Source: Thiosulfatihalobacter marinus
Lineage (GTDB): Bacteria > Pseudomonadota > Alphaproteobacteria > Rhodobacterales > Rhodobacteraceae
DNA length: 64,000 nt
Assembly (NCBI RefSeq): GCF_016019955.1
Contig: NZ_JAECRZ010000002.1
Span: 405,012-469,011 of the forward strand
Direction of reading: 5' to 3'
Positions 37,731 to 45,799 of this stretch are shown here, one piece after another. Below the pieces are notes generated by a model. It ran no database searches. It saw only the letters and a program-made list of their open reading frames with translations, and had not been told where the DNA came from. The translations under genes were made by a program, and so were the position numbers. Position 1 is the first letter of the stretch; the number at the start of each line of letters is the position of its first letter.

Positions 37731-38399
37731 ATGAAACGTGTTCGACTGATTGCGGTGATGGCGTTTGGGCTGGGTGTTGCGGCCTGTGGCTCGGTAGAGA
37801 CTGTCACGAGGAATGCCCCGTTTGAAGCGACGCCCGGACAGATCCCGGGAGGGATCGTTGCGTCGGCCCCGTCATTCAGCCTGGCTGAAATCGATGTGCA
37901 GGTGCCGACCACGCTGAAGGTTTCCGAGGCCAACCGCTATTATCCCGGTGGTGATATCGTGTGGCGCGGCGATGCCTATGGCAACCGTTATGAGCAGGTG
38001 CAGGCGATCTTTGAGGAGAGCGTGCGCCTTGGGGGCGGCGATCTGGACGGCGCGATGCCGGTCAAGGTGAATATCGAGGTCAAGCGGTTCCATGCGCTGA
38101 CCGAGAAGACACGTTACAGCGTGGGCGGCGTGCATTCGATCGAGTTCGTGATGACGATCACCGATCCTGTCACCGGCGCAGTGCTGCGCGGCCCGAAAGA
38201 GATCAAGGCCGATCTGGTCGGGTATGGCGGTGCCAAGGCATTGCAGGCCGAGGCGCGTGGCCTGACCCAGAAATACCGCATCACCCAGCATCTGGCCCGT
38301 GTGGTGCGCGACGAGATGAGCCTGCCGGAAGGGTTCCTGCCACCGCCCAATGGCGTGACGGCACGGGTGACTCCGCTAACCCCGGTAAAGCCACTCTGA
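37731..38399 (+). CDS. Putative lipoprotein (DUF6778-like)
   Basis: A 222-residue exported protein. The N-terminus MKRVRLIAVMAFGLGVAACG is a lipoprotein signal with the lipobox VAAC, giving lipidated Cys19. The mature part is beta-rich with repeated VPTTLKVSEANRYYPGGDIVWRG and VKVNIEVKRFHALTEKTRYSVGGVHSIEF, and ends in a proline-rich tail. I recall the family as a conserved Rhodobacteraceae hypothetical of unknown role. The product would sit in the outer membrane or face the periplasm. Confidence 0.65.
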   Translation: MKRVRLIAVMAFGLGVAACGSVETVTRNAPFEATPGQIPGGIVASAPSFSLAEIDVQVPTTLKVSEANRYYPGGDIVWRGDAYGNRYEQVQAIFEESVRLGGGDLDGAMPVKVNIEVKRFHALTEKTRYSVGGVHSIEFVMTITDPVTGAVLRGPKEIKADLVGYGGAKALQAEARGLTQKYRITQHLARVVRDEMSLPEGFLPPPNGVTARVTPLTPVKPL

Positions 38400-38427
38400 G
38401 CTTTTCACGACAGACAGAAACGATTAG

Positions 38428-38450
38428 GAGGACGGCATGACGCCGTCCTC
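38428..38450 (+). promoter_or_regulatory. Hairpin enclosing the ribosome-binding site and start codon of the rlmI-like gene
   Basis: GAGGACGGC (38428-38436) and GCCGTCCTC (38442-38450) form a perfect 9-bp stem around the loop ATGAC, which contains the start codon at 38437-38439. The Shine-Dalgarno AGGAGG (38426-38431) is partly inside the stem. A T-rich stretch (TTTGCCTTTT) follows, so the same element could terminate transcription from the upstream lipoprotein gene. Confidence 0.75.
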
Positions 38451-39633
38451 TTTGCCTTTTGTCCGCCTGAAACCGAAATCCAACCCGCAGGCCATCCGCC
38501 ACGGGTTTCCCTGGGTGTATGACAACGAGATCGTCACCGACCGGCGCACCAAGGCGCTGGAACCGGGGGGGCTGGCGGTGCTGGAGGATTCTGAGCGGCG
38601 GTCCTTGGCGTTGGTGACTGTCAATCCCAACTCGCGCATCTTTTGCCGGGTTCTGGCGCGTGACATCGACACCCGGATTGATCAGGGGTGGTTTGCGGAG
38701 CGGTTCCGGCGCGCGCTGGCGATGCGCGCGCGGCTGTATCCGGCGCCGTTCTACCGGCTGATCCATGCCGAGGCCGACGGGTTGCCCGGCGTGGTGGTGG
38801 ACCGGTTCGGCGATGTGGCCGTGGTGCAGCCGAACGCGGCCTGGGCCGAGGCGCGGATTGACGCGCTGGTGGCGGCGCTGGTCGAGGTGACAGGTGTGAC
38901 CTGTGTGATCAAGAACGCGACGGGGCGTGCGCGCATGCTGGAAGGGCTGGACGAGGAAACCGTCGTGATGGTGGGGCAGGCGCCCGGGGCGCCGGTGCCG
39001 GTGGGGATGAACGGCGCCACCTATATGGCCGATCTGATCGGTGGCCAGAAGACCGGGCTGTTCTATGATCAGCGGCCCAATCACGGCTTTGCCGCGGGGT
39101 TGAGCAACGGCGCGCGGGTGCTGGACGTGTTTTCACATGTCGGGGGCTTCTCGCTGGCCGCGCTGGCCGGGGGGGCGCAAAGCGCGCTGGCCGTGGATGG
39201 GTCGGCGGCGGCGTTGAACCTGGCCGAGGCCGGGGCCGAAGCCGCGGGTGTGGCGGACCGGTTCGCAACGCGCAGGGGCGATGCGTTCGACGTGCTGGGG
39301 GCCCTGGCCGAAGAGGGCGCGCGATTTGACGTGGTGATCTGTGACCCGCCCGCGTTCGCGCCGTCCAGGCCGGCATTGGAAAAGGGGTTGCGCGCCTATG
39401 AGCGGGTGGCGCGCATGGCGGCGCCGCTGGTCGCCGAGGGCGGGTATCTGGGCCTGTGTTCCTGTTCGCACGCCGCCGATCTGGCGCGGTTTCGGGGGGC
39501 ATCGGTGCGCGGGATCGGCCGGGCCGGGCGGCAGGCGCAGCTGATCCATACCGGATTTGCCGGGCCGGATCATCCGCTGATGCCGCAACTGGCCGAAAGC
39601 GGCTATCTCAAGGCGTTGTTTTTCCGGCTGTGA
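38437..39633 (+). CDS. Class I SAM-dependent 23S rRNA methyltransferase, RlmI-like
   Basis: A 398-residue methyltransferase with an N-terminal PUA-like domain. The first part begins FVRLKPKSNPQAIRHGFPWVYDNEIV, which resembles the RlmI/PUA start. The middle contains LPGVVVDRFGDVAVVQ and DQRPNHGFAAGLSNGARVLDVFSHVGGFSLAAL, a SAM-binding motif I, and the C-terminal part has VICDPPAFAPSRPALEKGL with the DPP catalytic motif. E. coli RlmI methylates C1962 of 23S rRNA; this homologue may do the same, but that is inferred. The start lies inside a hairpin. Its stop overlaps the next gene (GTGA). Confidence 0.85.
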   Translation: MTPSSLPFVRLKPKSNPQAIRHGFPWVYDNEIVTDRRTKALEPGGLAVLEDSERRSLALVTVNPNSRIFCRVLARDIDTRIDQGWFAERFRRALAMRARLYPAPFYRLIHAEADGLPGVVVDRFGDVAVVQPNAAWAEARIDALVAALVEVTGVTCVIKNATGRARMLEGLDEETVVMVGQAPGAPVPVGMNGATYMADLIGGQKTGLFYDQRPNHGFAAGLSNGARVLDVFSHVGGFSLAALAGGAQSALAVDGSAAALNLAEAGAEAAGVADRFATRRGDAFDVLGALAEEGARFDVVICDPPAFAPSRPALEKGLRAYERVARMAAPLVAEGGYLGLCSCSHAADLARFRGASVRGIGRAGRQAQLIHTGFAGPDHPLMPQLAESGYLKALFFRL

Positions 39634-40175
39634 CACGCGCGGTTCTGGATACCTGCGTGATCTATCCCACGGTAATGCGCGAAGTGTTGTTGGGGGTGGC
39701 GGCAACCGGGGCGTATCGCCCGTTATGGTCGGCGCGTATCCTGGAGGAATGGGCGCGCGCGGCGCGCAAGCTGGGCCCGACGGGTGAAACCCAGGCGCGT
39801 GGCGAGATCGCATTGCTGCGCGCGGCATGGCCGGATTCCGAAGTGACGTGGAAGCCGTCGCTGGAGGACCGGCTGTGGTTGCCCGACGATGCGGACCGGC
39901 ATGTCCTGGCGGCGGCGATAGCGGGATCGGCGGATGTGATCGTGACGTTGAACGCGCGCGATTTCCCGAAAAACATTCTGGCCGAGGAAGGGCTGACCCG
40001 GATCGATCCGGACGCGTTCCTGCGCCGGATATTTGACGACGCCCCGGACGCGGTGTCCGGGGTGTGCGAAACCGTGCGGCGCGAGGCCGAGCGGCTTTCC
40101 GGTGTGGCCTGGCCGATGCGGGCATTGTTGAAAAAGGCCCGTCTGCCAAGGCTGGCCAAGGCCGTGGCCGGCTAA
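39630..40175 (+). CDS. PIN-domain protein (orphan VapC-like nuclease)
   Basis: A 181-residue protein starting with GTG at 39630, which overlaps the methyltransferase stop by 4 bases. Residues 1-130 form a PIN domain: RAVLDTCVIYP carries the first acidic residue, DADRHVLAAAI the middle one and VIVTLNARDFP the last. The C-terminal 50 residues contain a helical, charged region. PIN proteins are metal-dependent ribonucleases, often toxins. No antitoxin-like small gene is adjacent, and coupling to an rRNA methyltransferase hints at an RNA-related housekeeping role. The two convergent genes at its 3' end share 4 bases. Confidence 0.75.
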   Translation: MTRAVLDTCVIYPTVMREVLLGVAATGAYRPLWSARILEEWARAARKLGPTGETQARGEIALLRAAWPDSEVTWKPSLEDRLWLPDDADRHVLAAAIAGSADVIVTLNARDFPKNILAEEGLTRIDPDAFLRRIFDDAPDAVSGVCETVRREAERLSGVAWPMRALLKKARLPRLAKAVAG

Positions 40176-40642
40176 CGCAGCGGCGCGCGGCTTTTGGCGT
40201 TGCCCGCGTTGGTGGTTTTCTTCAGCAGGTCCAGAAGGGTGGTGCGTTCGGACGGGGTGAGGCCCGACAGGATGTCATCCTGCAGGGCGCGCACCACGGG
40301 GCGGGCGCGGTTCAGCAGGTCGCGCCCCGCGGGCGCTACAAAGAGCACCCGCGCGCGGCGGTCCCTTGGGTTGGTCTGGCGGGTCACGAGCCCCTTGGCC
40401 ACCAGCCTGTCGACCACGCCGCCCAGCGTGGCCGCGTCATAGGCGATGGCCCCGGCCAGTTCTGCCTGGGGAATGCCGGGGCGGGCGCTGAGGGCGGAGA
40501 GGGCGGCGAACTGGACCTGTGTCAGGTCAATCCCCGCCGCCGCCATGCGATCGGTGAACACCGCCACGGATATCTGGTTGAGCCGCCGGACAAGATGCCC
40601 GGCCATATTGTGGATCTCGGTCATGGTTTGTGCAGGAAACAT
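40172..40642 (-). CDS. MarR-family regulator of the gentisate genes
   Basis: A 156-residue winged-helix regulator. The recognisable core is FAALSALSARPGIPQAELAGAIAYDAATLGGVVDRLVAKGLVTRQTNPRDRRARVLFV, the HTH and wing of MarR proteins. Two Met codons are possible starts, at 40642 and 40624; neither has a clear Shine-Dalgarno. It is divergent from the gentisate dioxygenase gene, with a 65-base gap containing a 15-base palindrome that overlaps the opposite promoter. MarR proteins in such places are usually released by an aromatic acid or its CoA ester. Confidence 0.85.
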   Translation of the reverse strand: MFPAQTMTEIHNMAGHLVRRLNQISVAVFTDRMAAAGIDLTQVQFAALSALSARPGIPQAELAGAIAYDAATLGGVVDRLVAKGLVTRQTNPRDRRARVLFVAPAGRDLLNRARPVVRALQDDILSGLTPSERTTLLDLLKKTTNAGNAKSRAPLR

Positions 40643-40655
40643 GGTTTTTGCGAAA

Positions 40656-40684
40656 TTGACAAGTGTACTTATTATAAGTATGCA
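40656..40684 (+). promoter_or_regulatory. Candidate promoter and MarR operator of the gentisate operon
   Basis: A perfect -35 TTGACA (40656-40661) is 17 bases from TATGCA (40679-40684). The palindrome TACTTATTATAAGTA (40666-40680) fills the spacer. The start codon of the dioxygenase gene is at 40708, so transcription would begin near 40690. A repressor on this palindrome would block the promoter; the MarR protein encoded on the other side is the natural candidate. Confidence 0.65.
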
Positions 40685-40707
40685 AATCAAAAGCCGGGAG
40701 GGAAACC

Positions 40708-41745
40708 ATGTCACAACAGTTGGGAACGCTTGAAGACTTGCCGGACGCGTATCGCGCCGACATGGCGGCGGCGGGGGTGGCGCCGTTGTGGCCGATGATG
40801 CGCAACGTGTTGCCGCATGGGCGCCCGTCGGCGGTGACGCGGCCGGGGTTCTGGGATTACGGCAAGCTGCGCCCGCTTTTGCTGCGCGCGGGCGAGTTGA
40901 CCCCGGTGGAAAAGGCGGAACGCCGGGTGCTGGTGCTGTGCGATCCGGGGCGCGGGGCGGGGGCGATGCAGGCCACGGCCTCGATCTATCTGGGGATGCA
41001 GCTGTTGTTGCCGGGGGAAACCGCGCCGGCGCATGTGCACACGCCGTCGGCGGTGCGGATCGTGGTGGAGGGCCAGGGCGGATACACGGTGGTGGATGGG
41101 GAAAAGCTGCCGATGGAAGAGGGCGATCTGGTGCTGACGCCGGGCGGCGAATGGCATGATCACGGCCATGAGGGCAGCGCGCCGGTGGTGTGGCTGGATG
41201 CGCTGGACCTGCCGTTATTCGTATATCTGGAAGGATCTTATGCGGTGGAGGGCCCGTTGCAGGCCCAGCGCAACCGGCCCGATGCAAGCCAGGTAGAGTA
41301 TCGCGCCGCCGGGCTGGCGCCGACACGGCGGCCGGGCGCGGGCGCGCGGCGCTATCCGATGATGCGCTATCCCTGGGAGCGCACCCGCGCGGCGCTGGAC
41401 GCGATGGCGGCCCATGCCGGCGGCGATGTGGCGGAGCTGGATTACGTGAACCCGGAAACCGGCGAGGATGTGTTGCCGACCATGGGGTTCACCGCGATGC
41501 GGATCGGGGCCGGGCAGGTGGAGGCGCCGCCGCTGCGGTCGTGTTCGGGGGCGTATCACGTGATCGCGGGGCGCGGGGTGGCCAAGATTGACGGGGCGCG
41601 GTTTGAATTCGGCCCCAAGGCCACGTTTACCGCGCCGGTTTTTGCCGATATCCGCATCGCCGCAGAGGATGATTGCTATCTGGTGCGGGTGCATGATCGT
41701 CCGCTTCAGGAAAAACTGGGTTATTACGAGGAACGCGCGAGATGA
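40708..41745 (+). CDS. Gentisate 1,2-dioxygenase
   Basis: A 345-residue bicupin, the usual length of the enzyme that opens the ring of gentisate (2,5-dihydroxybenzoate) to maleylpyruvate using Fe(II) and oxygen. The first cupin has the iron ligands His109 and His111 (PAHVHTPSAVRIVVEG) and His150 (GGEWHDHGHEG). The second, at about 225-330, is degenerate in ligands as in relatives. A good Shine-Dalgarno (GGGAGGG) precedes ATG 40708. Its stop overlaps the next start by 4 bases, so it heads an operon. An assignment to the closely related 1-hydroxy-2-naphthoate dioxygenase is less likely. Confidence 0.88.
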   Translation: MSQQLGTLEDLPDAYRADMAAAGVAPLWPMMRNVLPHGRPSAVTRPGFWDYGKLRPLLLRAGELTPVEKAERRVLVLCDPGRGAGAMQATASIYLGMQLLLPGETAPAHVHTPSAVRIVVEGQGGYTVVDGEKLPMEEGDLVLTPGGEWHDHGHEGSAPVVWLDALDLPLFVYLEGSYAVEGPLQAQRNRPDASQVEYRAAGLAPTRRPGAGARRYPMMRYPWERTRAALDAMAAHAGGDVAELDYVNPETGEDVLPTMGFTAMRIGAGQVEAPPLRSCSGAYHVIAGRGVAKIDGARFEFGPKATFTAPVFADIRIAAEDDCYLVRVHDRPLQEKLGYYEERAR

Positions 41746-42440
41746 CCGATTACCTGTTTGCACCGGCCGGGGTGTTTGCCATTCCGGTCCGGGGCGAGGC
41801 TGCTGCCTATCCGGTGCGCCGGATCTTTTGTGTGGGGCGCAACTATGCCGCCCATGCCGCCGAGATGGGCGGCGAGGTGGACCGCGAAGCGCCGTGGTAT
41901 TTCACCAAATCGGTGGTGCATGCGGTGGCAAGCGGGGCCGAACTGCCGTATCCGGCGGGCACCGATAACTATCATCACGAGATGGAACTGGCCTTTGCCA
42001 TCGGCGCGCCGGTGTTCCGGGCAGACGACAAGGCCGCGGCGGCGGCGATCTTTGCCTATGGCTGTGCGCTGGACATGACGCGGCGCGACCGTCAGCAGGA
42101 CGGCAAGGACAAGCGCCGCCCCTGGGATCTGGGCAAGGATGTCGAGGGTTCGGCCGTGTTCGCGCCGATGACCCGGGTGGCGGATTTTGGCGCGGTGGGC
42201 GGCCAGCGCATTCATCTGGAAGTGGACGGCGAGACCCGGCAGGACGCGACCCTGCACGAACTGGTGTGGTCCTGTGTCGAGGTGGTCGCGCATCTGTCGC
42301 GCTATTATCACCTGGGTCCGGGCGATGTGGTGATGACAGGCACGCCCGCCGGGGTGGGGCCGGTCTTGCCGGGGCAGGTTGTGACCGGCGGGATCGACGG
42401 GCTGGACCCGATCGAGCTGCGCATCGGCGCGGCGGAGTGA
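41742..42440 (+). CDS. Fumarylacetoacetate-hydrolase-family protein (fumarylpyruvate hydrolase type)
   Basis: A 232-residue FAH-fold hydrolase. It begins with PVRRIFCVGRNYAAHAAEMG, and HEMELAFAIG, GYGCALDMTRRD and DVVMTGTPAGVGPVLPGQ complete the active-site signature. In gentisate pathways this family cleaves fumarylpyruvate to fumarate and pyruvate. It overlaps the dioxygenase gene by 4 bases. No maleylpyruvate isomerase gene is found next to it, so that step is either encoded elsewhere or the hydrolase accepts maleylpyruvate directly. Confidence 0.87.
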   Translation: MTDYLFAPAGVFAIPVRGEAAAYPVRRIFCVGRNYAAHAAEMGGEVDREAPWYFTKSVVHAVASGAELPYPAGTDNYHHEMELAFAIGAPVFRADDKAAAAAIFAYGCALDMTRRDRQQDGKDKRRPWDLGKDVEGSAVFAPMTRVADFGAVGGQRIHLEVDGETRQDATLHELVWSCVEVVAHLSRYYHLGPGDVVMTGTPAGVGPVLPGQVVTGGIDGLDPIELRIGAAE

Positions 42441-42444
42441 GGCC

Positions 42445-43656
42445 GTGAGCGGTCGGATCGTCATCGCGGGCGGCGGGATCGGCGGGCTGGCCACGGCGAT
42501 CGGGCTGGCGCGGAAGGGTGTTGCCTCGGTTGTTCTGGAAAAATCCCGCCAGTTCAGCGAGATCGGGGCGGGCATCCAGCTTGGCCCGAACGCGTTTCAT
42601 GCCTTTGACTATCTGGGCGTGGGCGATCAGGCGCGCGACATGGCCGTGTATATCGACAACCTGCGCCTGATGGATGCGCTGAGCGGTGCCGAGATCACCC
42701 GCATCCCGCTGGACGCGGCATTTCGCGAACGGTTTGGCAATCCTTATGCGGTCGTGCATCGGGGCGATCTGTACGGTGTCTTTCTGCGCGCCTGTCAGGC
42801 GCATGACCTGGTGGATCTGCGCAACGGGGCCGAGGTGACGGATTACGCACAGGACGGCACCGGCGTGGCCGCCATATTGCGCGACGGCAGCCGCGTTTCG
42901 GGGGCCGCGCTGATCGGGGCGGACGGGCTGTGGTCGAATATCCGCAAGCGGGTGATCGGCGACGGAGCGCCGCGCGTGTCGGGCCACACCACGTATCGGT
43001 CGGTGATCCCGGTGGAGGATATGCCCGAAGACCTGCGCTGGAACGCGGCGACACTTTGGGCCGGGCCGAAATGCCATATCGTGCATTACCCGTTGTCGGG
43101 ATGGAAATTCTTCAATCTCGTGGTGACATATCACAACGATGCGCCCGAGCCGGTGGCCGGTCAGCCGGTGAGCCATGACGAGGTGCGCAAGGGGTTCGAG
43201 CATGTCGCCCCGGTGGCGCGCCAGGTGATCGACAAGGGGCGCGACTGGAAGCTGTGGGTGCTGTGCGACCGCGACCCGGCGATGAACTGGGTGGACGGGC
43301 GCGTGGCGCTGTTGGGCGACGCGGCGCATCCGCAGCTGCAATATTTCGCGCAAGGCGCCTGTATGGCGATGGAAGACGCGGTGGCGCTGGCGCATCAGGT
43401 TGAGGCCAGCGGCGGCGATAGGGAGCGCGCGCTTTGGGCCTATCAGGACATGCGGCGGCTGCGCACCGCGCGCATCCAACTGCAAAGCCGCGAGATCGGC
43501 ACCCATATCTATCATCCCGCCGGCGCCCATGCCGAGCTGCGCAACGCGATCATGCGGGCCAGGACGCCGCAGGACTGGTATGACTCGGTGGACTGGCTGT
43601 ATGGCGCGACCGGGCTGGACGGCGCGGTGACAGGCGGCGCCCGAAAAGGCGCCTGA
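42445..43656 (+). CDS. FAD monooxygenase, 3-hydroxybenzoate 6-hydroxylase type
   Basis: A 403-residue class A flavin monooxygenase starting with GTG at 42445. The dinucleotide motif IVIAGGGIGGLATAIGLARKG is at residues 5-25, and the second FAD site is VALLGDAAHPQLQYFAQGACMAMEDA (about 285-310). Such enzymes add a hydroxyl para to a phenolic OH. Conversion of 3-hydroxybenzoate to gentisate is the best match, given the adjacent gentisate dioxygenase and fumarylpyruvate hydrolase. Salicylate-type substrates are an alternative. It lies 4 bases after the previous stop and ends the first transcription block. Confidence 0.85.
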   Translation: MSGRIVIAGGGIGGLATAIGLARKGVASVVLEKSRQFSEIGAGIQLGPNAFHAFDYLGVGDQARDMAVYIDNLRLMDALSGAEITRIPLDAAFRERFGNPYAVVHRGDLYGVFLRACQAHDLVDLRNGAEVTDYAQDGTGVAAILRDGSRVSGAALIGADGLWSNIRKRVIGDGAPRVSGHTTYRSVIPVEDMPEDLRWNAATLWAGPKCHIVHYPLSGWKFFNLVVTYHNDAPEPVAGQPVSHDEVRKGFEHVAPVARQVIDKGRDWKLWVLCDRDPAMNWVDGRVALLGDAAHPQLQYFAQGACMAMEDAVALAHQVEASGGDRERALWAYQDMRRLRTARIQLQSREIGTHIYHPAGAHAELRNAIMRARTPQDWYDSVDWLYGATGLDGAVTGGARKGA

Positions 43657-43826
43657 GCGACGCTTGATTGGCGCTTGATAGTTACAAAATCAACCAATAT
43701 GTCCCGAGGCAGCCAAAAATGGTTGCGTTGTTAATTAACGTCCAGGGCCGTCCGGGCGGCGTAACCAGTGCGGCGAAGAGTTGCGCGCGGCGGGTGCGGG
43801 GAGTGTCCGGGTGCCTTAAGGATATT

Positions 43827-43853
43827 GACCGACTGGTCGGTCGTATATATCGC
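43827..43853 (+). promoter_or_regulatory. TetR-like palindrome in the promoter of the TRAP QM pair
   Basis: GACCGACTGGTCGGTC (43827-43842), two 7-base arms with a 2-base centre, lies over a putative -35 TTGACC (43825-43830). A -10 of TATATC (43846-43851, spacing 15) or TATCGC (43848-43853, spacing 17) follows. The motif resembles TetR-family operators, yet no TetR gene is in the window. It is the only clear site in the 228-base gap before the TRAP pair. Confidence 0.55.
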
Positions 43854-43884
43854 TGGGGAAGCGGACTGCACAGGAGGAGACAGG

Positions 43885-44469
43885 ATGCTGAAATGGATGG
43901 AGCGGCTGGCGCGGCTCATGGCGATTGTCGGGGGGGTGGTGCTGACGGCGCTGGTGATCCTGACCTGCCTGAGCATTCTGGGGCGCAGCCTGAACGGGAT
44001 CGGCCATTCCGACTGGCTGACCGCCTTGTCGCCATGGCTGGCAGAGGCGCTGTTGGCAACCGGGGTCGGGCCGATCAACGGGGATTTCGAACTGGTGGAG
44101 GCCGGGGTGGCCTTTGCGATCTTTGCCTTTCTGCCGGTCTGCCAGCTTTATGGCGGCCATGCCACGGTGGATGTGTTCACCTCGCTGATGTCGCGGAGGG
44201 TCAACAAGCTGTTGGTCACATTTTGGGAGGTGGTTCTGAGCGCGCTGATCGTGCTGATCACGGCCCGGCTTTATGAGGGCATGATGAACAAGATGAGCTA
44301 TGGCGAAACGTCATTTCTGCTGCAATTTCCGGTCTGGTGGGCCTATGGGCTGAGCTTTGTGGCGGCTGTGGTGGCGTCGATCGTCGCGGTTTATTGCGCG
44401 GCGGCGCGGGTGCTGGAGCTGATCACCGGGCGCAAATACATGCCCCTGTCCGAAGGAGCGGTCCATTGA
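43885..44469 (+). CDS. TRAP small permease (DctQ), aromatic cluster
   Basis: A 194-residue DctQ-type membrane protein with four predicted helices at about 10-35, 70-90, 110-130 and 150-175. Family-typical segments are FELVEAGVAFAIFAFLPVCQLYGGHATVDVFT and SFLLQFPVWWAYGLSFVAAVVASIVAVY. Start at 43885 with AGGAGGAGA just upstream. It overlaps or abuts the large permease gene. Its position inside an aromatic degradation cluster points to import of an aromatic acid, but no binding-protein gene accompanies it. Confidence 0.87.
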   Translation: MLKWMERLARLMAIVGGVVLTALVILTCLSILGRSLNGIGHSDWLTALSPWLAEALLATGVGPINGDFELVEAGVAFAIFAFLPVCQLYGGHATVDVFTSLMSRRVNKLLVTFWEVVLSALIVLITARLYEGMMNKMSYGETSFLLQFPVWWAYGLSFVAAVVASIVAVYCAAARVLELITGRKYMPLSEGAVH

Positions 44470-44471
44470 GT

Positions 44472-45779
44472 ATGCTGGAACTGGGCTATCTGTCCTTCCC
44501 GATCCTGTTGGTGTTGATTTTCCTGCGCGCGCCCATCGGGCTGGCGATGATGTTGTGCGGGTTGGGCGGGCTGTATCTGGCGATGGGCGGGCCGAACATG
44601 TTCATGGCCAAGCTGAAAAGCGAGACCTACAGCACGTTTTCAAGCTATTCGCTGACCATCATCCCAATGTTTTTGCTGATGGGACAGTTCGCAACCCTGT
44701 CTGGCATGTCGTCATCGCTGTTCAAGGCGGCCGAAAGCTGGCTGGGGCACCGCAAGGGCGGGGTGGCGATGGCGTCGGTGGGGGCCTGTGCCGGGTTTGG
44801 CGCGATCTGCGGCTCGTCGCTGGCGACCGCGGCCACCATGAGCCGTGTCGCGCTGCCCGAATTGCGCCAATACGGCTATGCCGGGGGGTTTTCCACCGCG
44901 ACGCTGGCGGCGGGGGGCACGCTGGGCATCCTGATCCCGCCAAGCGTGATCCTGGTGATCTATGCGATCCTGACGGAACAGAATATTGCCAAGCTGTTCC
45001 TGGCGGCGTTTGTGCCCGGCATTCTGGCGGCGATGGGATATATCCTGACGATTTCGATCTATGTGCGGGTCAATCCCAAGGCCGCCGGCACCCGCGCGCC
45101 GGTGCCCTATAGCGCGCGCATCCGGGCGCTGCTGGATGTGTGGCCGGTGCTGTTGGTGTTCGGGCTGGTGGTGGGCGGCATCTATCTGGGCTGGTTCACG
45201 CCAACCGAAGGCGCCGCCGTGGGCGCGGCGGGCACCGGAGTTATCGCGCTGATCTCGGGCAATCTGGGATGGAAGGTGTTTTTCGAGAGCATCATCGCCA
45301 CCGCGATGAGCACCGCGATGATCTTTTTCATCGTGCTGGGGGCCGGGTTTTACAATTCGTTTCTGGCGCTGTCGCAGGTGCCGCAGGAACTGGCGGGCTG
45401 GATCGTGGGGCTGGGGCTGAGCCCCTGGGCGGTTCTGGTGATCATCCTGGCGTTTTACCTGGTGTTCGGCTGCCTGATGGACAGCCTGTCGATGATCCTG
45501 CTGACGATCCCGATCTTTTTCCCGATCATCAGCGTGTTGGATTTCGGCATGAGCCCCGAGCATGTGGCGATCTGGTTCGGGATTCTGGTGCTGATCGTGG
45601 TGGAGGTGGGGCTGATCACGCCGCCGGTGGGGATGAACCTGTTCATCATCAACGCCATGGACCGCACGACGCCGATGTCCGAGACCTATAAGGCGGTGAT
45701 GTGGTTTGTCACCAGCGACCTGTTGCGCGTGGCGCTTCTGGTGGCGTTCCCGGCGATCACGCTGTTCCTGATCCCGTAA
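44472..45779 (+). CDS. TRAP large permease (DctM), aromatic cluster
   Basis: A 435-residue DctM of normal length. Signature segments include SLTIIPMFLLMGQFATLSG, the GAICGSSLATAATMSRVALPE region, GTLGILIPPSVILVIYAI, TPTEGAAVGAAGTG and LITPPVGMNLFIINAMD. ATG at 44472 follows the DctQ stop by 2 bases; an in-frame TTG at 44466 would overlap it. No dctP gene is found within the cluster or next to it, so the receptor must be encoded elsewhere or shared with another TRAP locus. Confidence 0.9.
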   Translation: MLELGYLSFPILLVLIFLRAPIGLAMMLCGLGGLYLAMGGPNMFMAKLKSETYSTFSSYSLTIIPMFLLMGQFATLSGMSSSLFKAAESWLGHRKGGVAMASVGACAGFGAICGSSLATAATMSRVALPELRQYGYAGGFSTATLAAGGTLGILIPPSVILVIYAILTEQNIAKLFLAAFVPGILAAMGYILTISIYVRVNPKAAGTRAPVPYSARIRALLDVWPVLLVFGLVVGGIYLGWFTPTEGAAVGAAGTGVIALISGNLGWKVFFESIIATAMSTAMIFFIVLGAGFYNSFLALSQVPQELAGWIVGLGLSPWAVLVIILAFYLVFGCLMDSLSMILLTIPIFFPIISVLDFGMSPEHVAIWFGILVLIVVEVGLITPPVGMNLFIINAMDRTTPMSETYKAVMWFVTSDLLRVALLVAFPAITLFLIP

Positions 45780-45799
45780 GGGGCTGAAAACAAGGGAAG

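Noticed and set aside
39630..40642. A toxin-antitoxin pair made of the PIN protein and the MarR regulator
   Set aside because: The two genes converge rather than form an operon, and the MarR protein clearly faces the gentisate operon.
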